Part shown: positions 45,409-58,695 of the stretch, piece after piece
How the letters are laid out: each line of letters begins with the position of its first letter
How positions within the stretch are numbered: position 1 is the first letter of the stretch
DNA from: Aldrovandia affinis
Lineage: Eukaryota; Chordata; Actinopteri; Notacanthiformes; Halosauridae
Length of the DNA: 64,000 nt
Reading direction: 5' to 3'
Assembly (NCBI GenBank): GCA_029706075.1
Contig: JAINUG010000020.1
Span: forward strand, 3,363,625-3,427,624
Made by a program: the position numbers and the translations under genes
The notes under the pieces: model-generated
Databases searched by the model: none
What the model was told of the DNA's origin: nothing
Seen by the model: only the letters and a program-made list of their open reading frames with translations

Positions 45409-48400
45409 TCCTGCCCACCATTTTTATACATGACCCAAGGATGATGCTTAATTGCACATGTCACAACCTCATACCCAAGTTATGTTTGTAAATTTAGTTT
45501 GTGGCTAGCACTTAAAATGGAATTTGAATAGCCGTTAAAATCTCATTTAAACTTGGGGTTTGTGTATGTTCAGTATGCTTGATAGATTTTTTTGTTGCAT
45601 TATTATGATTAGGTTATTATTCAGTTGTGACTATTTAACCATAGGTTACATTTTCGAATTTACAGAATACTCATTCTCAGTTAACTCAATTAAGCTACAT
45701 GCATCACAGCAGGGTTCTCAATGTGTACTTCTTTGACGTTCCCTTTAGAGCATGTAACACTTTGTTGCTCAGTTTAAACCAACCTTAATTTAGAAGAATA
45801 TTCCAAGCTGCAAATGAAAGGAGGAATATTAATATTCTTCAGTGATGGGCCGACAGTATGTGTGGACATTAGTTGACGCAAGGCGATGATTAATGCCTTA
45901 GCTCTCTTAAGTGTTGTCTGTGTTTGATGTATGCTTGAATCGGCTTCGGCTGTAACACGATCCGACTCTGTTCCGTCTGCTCGATCCAAGCCCCTCCTCT
46001 AAACCGAGCGCTACAAGGAAAGGCAAGTTCAAAGCGGGAAAACATGTGTCGGCTTGTTCAGTATTGTTCTGGAAATCAAATTCCAGTTTACTGTACAATC
46101 GGTAATTGTCGGTCATGAAATTAGGGAGGGAGCTGTTAAAGTATCAGACAGTTTAAGTAGCATTGGAAATAGGGGATTATCCCAATAGTACTGCAAATCA
46201 AAGGAGGCTATTTCCATCCATAGATCTATGATTCTCAAGACCGTGGTTGTAGCCATGGTCATTGGTTAAACATGGCTGCAAGTTTCAGAAAATGTGTCCA
46301 TGCAACACAAATATATTTCAGTTAATGAGTTATATAATGATTTTTATAACATGAACTAACCTCTATTATTGAGCCATATTTATTTGAATGAAGGAACTTG
46401 TTTATGAAACAGAATTGCCTCTCAATATGTAAATAAAAACATACTTTAAGTTAAAGACCAAATTCAAAAATGTGTTAAGGGATTTTGCAGGCATTCCAAT
46501 AAAGTGAAAACTAAGAGTGGATTTGAGGAATTTACATGCCTTACAAACCAATTGCATGTGTCTCTTATCTTAGGTTATTTTTTCAAAGGCTAATTAAAGT
46601 GCAGTTCACAAATATTTACCGTATACTGCAAGTTTCTATAAACTAATACAGGAGATCCTTATAGCACCCTGGGAAGTGAGAGTTTCCAGTTTCCTATGAT
46701 TGGGAAAATCTACAAATAATACATAATGCTGAACAGTGATACTAAAATGTTATGCGCAGATCAGGATTTATTCCTGACTCAAAAACAAACAGATTGTTAC
46801 TATTAATAACAATGCAGCTTGTAAACAAGTTATTAATATGCTTGTGTAAGTAATTGCAGAATACACAAAAAGGTGGCACTAATAAGATATGTATAACATA
46901 CATAACAGGCCAGAGATAGAGGGTGCTCCTTAATGTAAATATTAATTAGTATGGTGCAATACAGTATATGGTAGGTGTCTCTAAAATTTGGAATTTAAAC
47001 TCTAGATCCAGCTGCCAACACATCTAGGTACTAAAGCAGAGAAAATGTTGAAAAGTTTATTTAAAATTCTATTTTTTTTTCCTAAAACAAAGTTTGACTC
47101 AAGACCCAACTGTCCTTTTCACTGGCTGCAGAATAGGTTAAAACATTGATTAATTTGATCAGCCTAACCTATGTAGGGTGCAGAACCTATTCAACTTTGC
47201 CATATTCCATATATTAAAAACAATTAAATGTGGTCTATTTCTCTGGCACATGAAAAGATATATTTGAGAAATGTTACTTTGTTTGGATTTCAAAGATTTC
47301 GACTGCAAAGCACAGCAAAGTAAGATCCCTGTTCCTCTAATGATGGTCTGACATCTAATCTAGGGGAGGAGAGTTAAAAATCCCACCCCAGACTTTTATG
47401 TCCGTTTAAAGTTTCTAGTTTGATCTCAACCAGACTGTTGTTCTATCTCGCAAACCCACTCCGACAGCAGACAGCTTGCAGAGGGTTGTTTTATTTTCAT
47501 TATTACTAGATTAAGTTAATTTATTTCATTTTTAAAAGGTATGTTTATATTAGCCTGTCGGGGGGGATTTAAAAACATCAAGAACACGGGCACCTTTCAA
47601 CCCTCTATTATTCAGAGCTTGTGTAAAATAAATACCTGAACTCCATTTTGATAGTTGACCAGAGGTAGATTGCTGCTTTGTAACAAAAGGTGCTTCATGC
47701 TGTCAGGCAGTGCAAGCTTAATAAACTGGAAGCATGGGTGCTAACGAAGAGTTTGAGTTGAGTACATTGAATTGTCACCCATGATTCCTGTTCTGTTTTT
47801 GTTCATTGCCAGTTGTGATTCTGTTGTGTCTGTCAGACCTGGGTGGAACAGCACAGTGTGGTTTTCTGTACCTCATGTTGTACAAGCCAAAAACCTTTTC
47901 CCCCATCATTCCTATTGGCAGCACTGTGGTGTATTAGCTGTATTGTAGCTAATGTAGCTATATTAGTACACTGCTATTGTACTCTTGAACAAGGTGCCTA
48001 ACCTGATTTGTTCAGTAAATATTCAGCTTTATAAATGGATATGTAAAATTAAGTTGTGGAAGTTGGTTTGTGTGAGGGCATTTTTTAATTTTGCTTTGTA
48101 CAGCCTGTCTGGACAAAACACTGCACAAGGGGCATTCCAACCTTAGCTTTTACTACGTATATTTCCACACATACAAGAGAAACTGCGATTAGCTCGTCAC
48201 CTTGGGCTCATCCAGAGGAACTGAACATTCATCCATGCATGTGCAGGACTTTTAATTACAAATGAACATGACCAATTATAGCTGCGTATTACAGTATGCA
48301 CATTTAGCTATTTAGAGTCAGGAATACCCCCTCAAAGTGTTGATATGTTCAGGTTCTTGTATTTTATATGTTTGGGTTTGTCATTGTGGCTTTGTCACTA

Positions 48401-51400
48401 GTGTCTATCCTGACACTGGAGTGTTATGTATTTACACTCATAGTCATTCATATCCAGAACCTTCAAAATTAGACCAGTGGTGTTTTTCTTAGGATTAACC
48501 AGAAATAAATGTATTCCTGAATGTTTCATATCACACTGGCCTGAGATCAGCTGATCCTGTTATATAATGCTCAAAAGTGTAATAAAGTAGATAACAAATA
48601 AAATATTTATAAGTGAAGCCAGAATATGCATACAGTGGTGTTGAATCCACGGATACACAGTTAAGATGGCAGTGCATCTCTCTAATGGTTCCTGCGGTAT
48701 TTATTTTTTTGCTGTGGTTCTGCCAAGTGCCCTAGCAACCATGGTCCTGGAGGACCACTGTGCCTGTATACAGTCTCACTCCATCCAAGAACCTCACCAA
48801 CCGATTGAACTGAATAGTACATTGACTCAATACTGACTAACCCTGGCTAAATAAAGGTAAAATAAAAAAAATAAAAAATACATTCTCTCATTTAATAATC
48901 TTAATCAAACAAATGTTCTGAATTGATATTTTTTGGACTTAATTACTTTTAATTGAATCCCCCATTTTTTGTGTTTGTGGTTTGAAGAGAAGCAGAAACT
49001 CAGATGGACTGCACTACTTTCAAGGGGTCCTGGCTGATGGTGGCCACGAGAGAAATGAGAAATTTCAGATTGTAAAGTCCCTAGTGTGACGGTGCATCTC
49101 TTACTGCAACCCCCCCTCAGGTGAAGCAGTCGCCACTCCCTCTTTCTGGGGCGGGGACAGGTAAAAAGAGACAGAATCAAATTCTCCCACGCACACCTGA
49201 CAAGGGAGATTCCACAGTGAGGAGCACAGCGTTGCACTCTCAAACACGCTGAGCTGTGAAAGGGACTGCCTGGCCTCTGCTCAGATTGGTCCGGTCCCAG
49301 TGCAGAGGGAGTCTGCAGCATGTAGAGTCAGACCACTCTCCTTGTCTGGACATCTGGAGGTAAGCCTTTATCAGTCATCTGCGCAAGGCAGGACCATACC
49401 ATTTATGCATCTAACATAGCATCCAAGGAACCTGATACAGTGGCTAAGTGTTGTCTTGTCGAATACAATTCTCTGTTGCAGTTGCAATATGTTTGGAACG
49501 TCCACCACAGACAAGCTTACCATAATGTTACCTCATTGTCATCCTTGAGAGGATGTTTTCTTTGACTCACAACAGCGTGACTGGGTGTACCAGACAAAAA
49601 CACAAGCTCTTACACTGTTACTGACTTAAACTCTAATGACTTATAGGTTTCGATGGTGTGGTATATTACATGTTAATAATTTGAACTGGAGGTAAGCATT
49701 ACATTACATTACATTACATTACATTATAGGCATTTGGCAGACGCTCTTATCCAGAGCGACGTACAACAAAGTGTTAAGCATGATTTGTGTTCACTGGTAA
49801 TGAACTGTCAGTAATTTTACTCATGGGCATGTTTGGATGTTTACATTTGTGAGATGTCATTCATATCATTACTTTTAATTGAATGATATTGTACAATACT
49901 GCTTTGTACTACAGTGGTTCTCTAACAGCAGTCCATAAAATTGTATAAATGGCATGCATTTCATTATCTGGCATAATGTCCAGTCTTGCTCCATATATAC
50001 TGTAGGTTTGTAGACATAACTATATTCTATTAAAATGTTTATGTAATAAGCAGAAAAGGCAATGCTATATTAAGAGGAACTGTATACACAGATGACAAAG
50101 AAGAGAAAAAAAGAAAAAAGATTTGAAGATTGTTTTTGAAACACAGGAGGACATTCGCATTGTACTTGAATTGAGATGTCCAGAATAAGACACACACACA
50201 CATTTAGGTTGGAGTCTCTTCATGCTCTTGATTCACTGCCTCCTTGACACGCCAGTAAATCTAAATCGAGCCTTTTAGTCCTGTCCCAGAAAGCTTAGAG
50301 AAGGGGGGCACCCCCCCACCCAAAAGCCCAAGGGAAAAAACACAGCGGTCTAAAGATTGAGTTTCATCATCATGCATCGTCTAATCCATTTCCAAGTACT
50401 TTACAGATGAAAAACAGGTGCAGAAGAGATGTTATCTCACTCATCAAAACCATACACTGTACACTCACAACTGTTAGTCGTAAACCTGGTTATTTATTGG
50501 GGGATTTAAGGCAAAATATATAATCAACATGTATGACTTTTTTAATCAAAGAGACATTGAAACAAAATTAACCCAGTATTCTGCCCAGTTGTAAGCAGAA
50601 TGGTAATCACAGTAACAAACAGTATCAGAACAAAATTATGCAAAGAACATGGCGCAGCGTAAAGTTTGAAAATGATCCACAGTTCATACAAAATACAATA
50701 TTAAATGTAATATTGAACTGATAATATTGATTAACAGTTGAATACATTACACACCGTGCTGTCCTGTTTCGTCAAAGCCAGATAGAATGTTGTTGTGCCC
50801 TGGTATGTTTGAATTCTAGGATTTTATTTGAGATTTGAACAACACTTCAAGCATACCAGGTTCATTTGTGATACAGTACTTCTGCATTTTGGAATTAACC
50901 TTAGCCCTTTTAACCAATCTTTTACCTGCCATTTATATTTGACTACGACTGTTGTGCTGTAACTTCTGGTCCCTTTTACTCTGCTTTGCATTAAAACATT
51001 CAGCTAAAAGTGCAAAAAGGGAGGTAACATTTCCACCACATTACATAGATTAAACTGGAATACAGTTGCATCGTGTGCCCAGGATAACAGCACTTATCTG
51101 GAACTGTTCAGGTGGTTTTGGCAGTTGTTAATCGCTCTCTTTGGGATACCTGATACCTCGCCACATAAAGATGGGGAATTCCCATTAACTATTCTTTCTG
51201 CCAGGCAGGCTAGGAAATACTTTAGGGGCAGGGCAGGTAGCTTCAGAGGATTAAAACCAGTTAAGAAAGTATACTGGGAAATTACAAGCCTACACATCTG
51301 TTACACACAACGCTTTAAAGTGATGAACATCAATGGACATAGACCACCATTGCCATTTTACAATTTATTTGTTTTTCAATGTAACATATAATGGGATAGC

Positions 51401-51508
51401 TTTTGGTACAGTTTTTAGTATTTCATCAATAAGCACTTTAAGGTCAGTACTTTAAGTTCAATATATCATGATTGGGGGACTGTAGTGGATATCTAACATT
51501 TTGTAGAT
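45409..51508. other. non-coding interval, no genes recognised
   Basis: About 6 kb of AT-rich sequence with no recognisable exon, RNA gene or complete mobile element apart from the SINE/LINE tail at 49697-49777. Open frames near 48905-49321 and 51094-51391 have no family resemblance. The 3 kb either side of 49300 is a reasonable place to look for conserved regulatory sequence of ascl5, but this is not shown here. Confidence 0.4.
49697..49777 (-). mobile_element. SINE/LINE 3' tail fragment with (TAATG)n
   Basis: Minus strand: GTACGTCGCTCTGGATAAGA, GCGTCTGCCAAATGCC, then TATAATGTAATGTAATGTAA. Same tail as the SINE at 250-479 and the LINE ends in the array, here with a clean pentanucleotide tail. 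Confidence 0.75.
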
Positions 51509-52290
51509 GTGGTGCCGGCAGATAACTCGTCTTTTCACTATACTGTCCTCCTTGTGTGTCTGAACACAATTCGACAGCTAGTCAAACTCTATTCAAAGAT
51601 GACAAGGGAGTCAGGATCCTTTTTGCTCCATGTGCTTTAATAGGCTGCACAGGCATGAAATCAATGAAAAATAATTACTGATCTATCACTGTGTAACAAT
51701 GCATACCAGGCTGCTGTGTAATAGCAACTGTATAATAGCACTAATATTTCAATATAGCAAAGGCTATTAAATAACATAACTGTAATACACACAACATAGC
51801 TACTGGCTGTATACTGCATGTAAATTACTTAAAGAGAACAAAAACGTACATAAAACTCCATTAACATGTATAAATGATTCTAAATATGCATTATATTTGA
51901 ACTAATGCATAGAAACCGACCTCAATGAGCTATTACAATGGCAATGGCAAGATAGTTACTGATAGCTATGTTGTTTATGTACACAGCATATAATAACAAA
52001 CCAAAGTAATATAAAAGCATCCATGGCAAATATTACCGTAATACTGTAAGATTAACTGTTATGAACATAAATTACTTACAGACGATGCTTTTGCAAGCGT
52101 AAACATTTAGGATGGCAGAAGATTAGTGAAGCGTGATTGTCCGTGTTATGAAATGTGCTTTTCACATACTTCCTGCTTCCTACAAGGAAGTACCATAGAG
52201 TAAACAAAGGATTTATTGCAGCACCAATATGTCCAGCAGGTGGTTCATAGCCTCTGAAGCCTATGAATTAGAACTACAAAAGGCAGAATA
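51509..52290 (-). repeat. 3' LTR of the BEL/Pao element
   Basis: About 780 bp matching 57887-58695 at roughly 95% by eye (from TGTGGTGCCGGCAGATAACT to CTACAAAAGGCAGAATA on the plus strand). It lacks a 32-bp stretch (CGGAGTGAAACTGTAGAAAA...) present in the other copy and has several substitutions. Confidence 0.88.
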
Positions 52291-52459
52291 CTCCTCGCCT
52301 GGCATCTGTGAGATGCCACTATGACTATAAACAGTCCTTTAAGGCTACTTTCAGTCCTCTTTAGCTAAAAGGAGTACGACCTCTGAGACAGGTTGCAGGA
52401 ATTTCTTTGTAGTACCTTGTGCAGTAGTCTTTATTTCAACCCTACGCACCTTTCCATCA

Positions 52460-55400
52460 CTACTTGGGAAGGCAAGGCCACTCGTTTCGAGTCACCTGAT
52501 TGTCTTTCATGAGCACAAGGCCCCCTTCCTGAAGGCTGCGATGATCTTCGTTCCACTTTCGTCGGCTTTGCAAGGTGGGGAGATACTCACGACTCCAGTG
52601 AGACCAGAACTTGCTGGCATGGGTCTGCACCTGTCTCCACTGGCTCTTGAAAAGGTCTTTGTCTGTGAAGTCTCCAGGTGGAAGGGGTACGCCGACCTTT
52701 TGGGTAAGCAGCATGGCAGGTGTCAGGATGAATGGTGAGTCAGGATCGGTGGAAACTGGAACAGGAGGTCTAGCATTGATTATGGCTGTAACCTCAGCCA
52801 TGAAAGTGCACAGGACTTTGTGAGAGAGGTGAGTAGACTTATTCTCTAGCAGCATAGAGTCCAGGATTCTGCGCACCACTCCGATCATATGCTCCCAGGA
52901 ACCCCCATATGTGAAGAGTGGGGTGGATTGAATTCCCATGTGCAGCCATGATTGCTGAGGTATCTCTGAACACTAGGCCCCTGTGTGTGCTCCGTTCCAA
53001 GTTCCAACTCCTTACGGGCTTCTATGAAGTTTGTTCCACAATCCAATTTTAGCTGCTTCACTGGTCCACGGATGGCGAAGAACCTTCTGAGAGTGTTGAT
53101 GCAGCTTGAGGCATCCATTGCCTCTATGACCTCGATGTGCACTGCTCTGGTGCTCATACAAGTGAATAGCACTGCCCAGCGTTTGCTTTGAGCGTGGCCG
53201 CCTCTGGTGCGGCGAGCAGTGACTATCCAAGGGCCGAAAACATCCAAACTCACATACATGAAAGGGGGAGATGTACTCAGTCGTCCAGGCAGCAGATCTG
53301 CCATCTTCTGCTCCTCCAGTTTTCCACAGAGCTTCCGACATGTTGTACACTTGTGTAGGACAGAGCTGATGCTATTTACCACCAACGATCCACAGGCCAG
53401 CTGCTGTGATTGCTCCTTCCGTGAGATGACGGCCTTGGTGTTTCACCTGCTTGTGGTAGTGGCGAACCAGCAGAGTGGAGATGTGGCTTTGTCTTGGCAA
53501 GATGAGGGGAGTTTTCTCACCACTGTCCAGCTCTGCGTGTGTCAGTTAGCCTCCTATTCTGATGAGACCTTCGTCGACCGTGGGATTTAGCTTTGAGAGT
53601 GAACTTCTCTTTGGAATTGTTCCTTTTCTCTTCCAGTGCTGTGAGCTCCTCTGAGAAAGCTTCTCTTTGAACTGACCTGATGATGGCATTCTTGGCTTGA
53701 GACAGCTCGTCTGGAGTACGTGCTTTGTTGCATTGGTACCAACCTCTGCGATTTGTCGACTGGCCCATTGAATCTGACTCGTGGGAGCAAGCAATGTGGA
53801 TGAGAGGGGCAATGGCCCTCAGGAGAGAGTTCCAATTTGAGAAGCGCTCAAAACATTTTGAATTAAGTTAGCTCTCTTTGGTTTGAGTGATGAAGCTTGT
53901 CACCTGGGGATGGACCTCAATGGCCAACTCTGGAGTGACCAGCTCGAAGATATTTTGGATCTGTGGGTGAGCTTGGTAGGGTTTGTGCAGGAAGGTGGGA
54001 CCAGTTAACTATGATGTACCATTGAGCTGAGACGCAGGGACTGACCTTGATGCATGGTCGGCAGGGTTGTGCTCAGTGGGCAAGTAGTGCCACTGGTCTG
54101 GCCTTGTTGATTGTCGGATGCGCTGGACCCTGTTGTGCACATACACATAGAAGCGCTTGGTTTCATTGTATATGTACCCGAGGACCTTGCTGTGACAGTA
54201 GAAGTTGACTGCATGTGGTTTGAGGTCGACTTCATCTAGGATGAGCTCTGCCATTTCTACTGCCAACACTGCTCCACACAGTTCGAGGTGGGGTATGGTA
54301 GGCTCGGACCTGGGGGCAAGCTTCGCTTTTCCTATAACTAAGCCCACATCACATTGTCCATCTTCGTCAATGGCTTTGAGATAGACCACTGCACTAATAG
54401 CTTTGGTGGACGCGTCTGAGAACACGTATAGCTCTGTGCATTTTGCATTTGAGAGGGAGTTTGGAGTGTAGGTCCAAGGGATGTGAAGCTGCTTCAGATC
54501 TTGAAGTGAGTCCCTCCATGTTTCCCATTCTTTCAAAGAGGCTGTTTACTGTTGACAGGACTCCGCGCCGTGTGAATGGTTTGTCACTTACTGATACTCT
54601 GAAGGTGAATGTGTCTGTTGCTGTTTCCCAGCATAACCCAAGGCTGCGTTGTATGAGTGTTGCTTCTCCACTGAGGCATAGATACTTTACGCCTTTGGCA
54701 TGGTGCCATGGGGGAAACGCCTTCATCACCGTCGAGCTGTTCAAAGCGATCTTGTGGAGCCGTAGATTTGACTCTGCAAGCGACGCTTGAGCTCTTTTCA
54801 GCAGGTCAATGGTTTCGGTGTCTGTGGGCAGGGACTTGAGTCCATCATTGACGTAGAAATGTCTCTCCACAAATTGACGTGTGTCGGCTCCATGCTCGTG
54901 TTCACCATCTCGGGCGGCTCGTCTGAGCCCATAGATGGCGACTGCAAGTGAGAGGCTATTGCAGAACACATGGACCTTCATCCTGTACTTGATGATGTCC
55001 TTTGCCATGTCATTGTCTCTGTACCACAGGAATCTTAAGTAGTTTTGGTGGTCCTCTCTCACTGTGAAACAGTGGGACATCTGTTGGATGTCTGCTGTTA
55101 CTGCAATGGCCTCCTTCCTGAAGCGGATCAAGACTCCCAGGAGGCTGTTGTTTAGGTCCGAGCCTGTGAGCAGAACATTATTGAGGGAGATGCCATACTG
55201 TTGAGTACTTGAGTCGAAGACCACCCTGGTTTGGCCAGTTTTTTGAGGGTGGTAGACCCCAAAGGTTAGCAGGTACCAATGCTCTTCTCCATCTTTCAGC
55301 AGAGGTGCTGGCCCCACGTGATCATTCTCAAACATTTTCTCCATGAACGCAAGAAATTGCTCTTTCATCTCAGGTTTCTTGTCAAGGCTGTGTCGCAGAG

Positions 55401-57860
55401 GTGAGACAAATGAGCGCCTGTTCGCGGTTGTTCGGGAGAGGAGGCCTGGGTACTCTGAAAGGGAGAGAGTCAACCCAGCTGTTTGCGTTGTCTTTGTAGA
55501 ACTCTTTATCCATAGTCTTCAGAAAGAGTTCGTCTTCAAAGGAGAGAGCGGTCCTGTTATCGTGCCTAAGTCTTTCCTCAGCTGTCATTTTGACTGGGCT
55601 TCCTTTTGACTGCATTTAGAAACAGTCCTGCTACTCCTCGCCGTGGTTTACCTTTTCTTTCAGGCGTATGTAGCTCTGGCATGGAGTGAGGAAGGAAGGG
55701 CATCCACTCTCCAACACATTTGTTCTGAAACTGCTTATGCTTGGTTTATGTGCATTTCCCAGGCACACTTCACCCACCAGGACCCAACCTAAGTCCAGCT
55801 TCTCAGCAAATGGGGCATTATGAGGTCCATTGATTTGCTGCCTCACCTTGTGCACTCTGATGATGTCTCTCCCCAGCAACAGAAAGATTTGGGCACCTGA
55901 ATCCAGCTCTGGGATGTGGGCTGCAACAGACTTGAGGTGGGTATGGTGAAAGGCTACCTCGGGCGTAGGTATTTCAGTTCTGTTGTTTAAGATCTTGTTG
56001 CACTCGATGAGTGGAGGAAGGGCTAGGCTTACTCCTCCGTTTACTGCTTCAATCTGGAAGCCGTCAGATTTTCTTTCTGCTGTTTCCACGACTCCGGTGC
56101 AAGTCCTCAGGGAGTAGGGGGATGAGCTGCCCTGAATGCTGAACAGATCAAAGAAATCTGACCTCGCCAATGAACGATTACTTTGGTTGTCGAGTATGGC
56201 ATACATCTTGACCGCGCTTTTCCGCTGCCTTTCAGGGTATACTCTCACCAGGCATATCTTTGAGCAGGATCGTGATGTCAGACCTTTGCCACATACCTCG
56301 GTACAATGAGAGCTTACTACAGGTGCAGTGGTAGAGTTGTCTTCCTCCTCGCCAAGCTCAGACATGGGGGCCCTGGAGATCAAGAGAGTAGGACCAGGGT
56401 GCATAACTGTGGTGTGGCGGTCGCTCTCACACTCCCCACATTTCACTGCTGTCTTGCAGTCCTTTGCAAGGTGAGAAGATGATGAGCAGCATCTGAAGCA
56501 TATGCCATTCTCCTTGAGGTAAGCTTTTTGCTCATCTATGGTTTTAGCTCTGAAGCCTCTGCATTTTTTGAGTGGATGAGGTTTGTTTTGGATGGGGCAA
56601 AGAGATCCTTAGAGATCAATTTTTCCTGAAGTCCGTGAGGCAGTTTCTCGACTAATGCAGCGGGTGGTATCTAGGTAGGCGAGACCTGGTAGGTATCCAT
56701 CTTGTTGTGCAGACAGCACTTCTGTTAGGAGATCTCTCTTAGCTTGTGGAAGTCTCTGCTAGAGATTCTTGGGAAACTATCCAGCTTCATGAAGAACGAG
56801 CTTTCGATAATTTCGGGTGCAGCGTAGCACTCAATTAGTCTGTTCCAGACCTTTTTTAATGTGTCTGGGTCGTTGACATGAACAGCGCAAATTCTTTTGA
56901 CGTGCTCTGAAGATGCTTTTCCCAGCCATTTTGTCAGTAGGTCCAACTCTTCCCTAGCTGTGACGTCCAAGCCCTCGATAGCACCTGTGAACGATGACTT
57001 CCATGCCCTAAAGCTCTCAGGCTGGTCGTCAAACTGTGTGAGTCCTGTTCTCACTAGTATAGCTCACGACGCGCTAGGTAAGCGAAGTCCATCATATTAG
57101 GAGCTTGGGCCTGGTCCATTGAGGCGAAGCTGTGTTGGGGGGTGTAATACTGAGCTAGAGGAGGGGTGAATGGCTGAGCTAAAGGGTTCCAAACCAGGTT
57201 TTGTGTTCTGGAGTCTGACCGCTGTTGTCTGTGCTCTTAGCTGCGGAGGCTGCTTTTTGTTGTGGGGGTGATGTGTGAGGATTGGAGAGTGCTGCATATT
57301 TTACAGTCAGCTTTGAGTTGTGTTGCTCATCGATGTGGTTGATGAGTTGTAGCTGCTTGAGGTAGGCCATGTAGTTACAGTATCGTCTGGGTAGGGTGGT
57401 GATTGGGACATGTTGTTGTGTAGTGGATCTAGACTTGGCAATGACTGATGGCTAGCATGCAGCTCAGCTTGCTCACAAACGTATTCCTTTGTGCGTTCAG
57501 TGATAGCCTGCTGTGTTAGCGGAGTGGTAATTTTATTGCGGAGCTCCCCACCCTCTATTTCTACTGCTACCTCCCAGGCCTCAGCCTGAGCCTGTGCTGC
57601 AGCTGCTTCTCTTTGCAGGTTCAATAACTGCAATTCAGCATCTAACTGAGCTTTTTTTATTTTCAATTCGGCCTGTTTCTTAGCACCCTCCACCTTCAGT
57701 CTTACCTCTCTCTCAGCGAACAAAGCGTGGACGGGTGCTGCCTCTGCTCTGGCATGGGCCTTGGCTGCGGCTGAGCTGGCTGACGACTTTGATGATCTAG
57801 TACTTCTGGAACTGCCCTGGGACTCGCGGTCATGTTGTTAGTTGTCCATGTTACCGGTTC
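52460..57860 (-). pseudogene. BEL/Pao gag-pol, multiply frameshifted
   Basis: In element order: a Gln/Ala-rich gag start (MTASPRAVPEVLDHQ, about 57830; KVEGAKKQAELKIKKAQLDA); a gag domain RTGLTQFDDQPESFRAWKSS (57054 down); CCHC knuckles (CFRCCSSSHLAKDC then CGECESDRH, about 56500-56415); aspartic protease with ILDNQSNRSLA (about 56200); reverse transcriptase with VFDSSTQQYGISLNNVLLTG, VTADIQQMSH and FYVNDGLKSL; and integrase with VSLDVFGPW, LKLDCGTNF and GSWEHMIGVVRRIL. The RT active site reads YVND, where YVDD is normal. Frames shift near 57710, 56600, 54530 and 52930. Confidence 0.9.
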
Positions 57861-57886
57861 AGCTGCACTGTAGTGAAGATCACTGC

Positions 57887-58695
57887 TGTGGCACCGACAG
57901 ATAACTCGTCTTTTCACTATACTGTCCTCCTTGTGTGTCTGAACACAATTCGACAGCTAGCCAAACTCCATTCAAAGATGACAAGGGAGTCAGGATCTTT
58001 TTTGCTCCATTTGCTTTAATAGGCTGCACAGGCATGAAATCAATGAAAAACGGAGTGAAACTGTAGAAAAGATATAGTACAGAAAATAATTACTGATCTA
58101 TCACTGTGTAACAATGTATACCAGGCTGCTGTGTGATAGCAACTGTATAATAGCACCAATATTTCAATATAGTGAAGGCTATTAAATAACATAACTGTAA
58201 TACGCACAACATAGCTACTGGCCGTATACTGCATGTAAATTACTTAAAGAGAACAAAAACGTACATAAAACTCCATTAATATGTATAAATGATTCTAAAT
58301 ACGCGTTATATTTGAACTAATGCATAGAAACTGACCTCAATGAGCTATTACAATGGCAATGGCAAGATAGTTACTGATAGCTATGTTGTTTATGCACACA
58401 GCATATAATAACAAACCAAAGTAATATAAAAGCATCCATGGCAAATATTCCTGTAAAAGATTAACTGTTATGAACATAAATTACTTACAGACGATGCTTT
58501 TGCAAGCATAAACATTTAGAATGGCAGAAGATTAGTGAAGCGTGATTGTCCGTGTTATGAAATTTGCTTTTCTCATACTTCCTGCTTCCTACAAGGAAGT
58601 GCCATAGAGTAAACAAAGGTTATTGCAGCACCAATATGTCCAGCAGATGGTGCTAATATGCAGCCTCTATGAATTAAAACTACAAAAGGCAGAAT
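57887..58695 (-). repeat. 5' LTR of the BEL/Pao element
   Basis: About 809 bp, from TGTGGCACCGACAGATAACT (57887) to CAAAAGGCAGAATA (58695) on the plus strand. It differs from the 3' LTR by substitutions and a 32-bp insertion near 58050. Its outer edge is 483 bp from the ascl5 start codon. Confidence 0.88.

Larger units (their letters stand above)
51509..58695 (-). mobile_element. BEL/Pao LTR retrotransposon, complete in structure but inactivated
   Basis: About 7.2 kb on the minus strand with LTRs at both ends (51509-52290 and 57887-58695). Gag, zinc knuckle, protease, reverse transcriptase, RNase H-like region and integrase remnants appear in that order, the Pao arrangement. A purine-rich GGCGAGGAG immediately precedes the 3' LTR (52291-52299 complement). 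Frames are broken in many places. No exact target duplication was found. It lies between the intergenic region and ascl5, transcriptionally opposed to ascl5. Confidence 0.9.

Noticed and set aside
48905-49321. 138-codon minus-strand open frame
   Set aside because: No recognisable domain or compositional coding signal; treated as chance.
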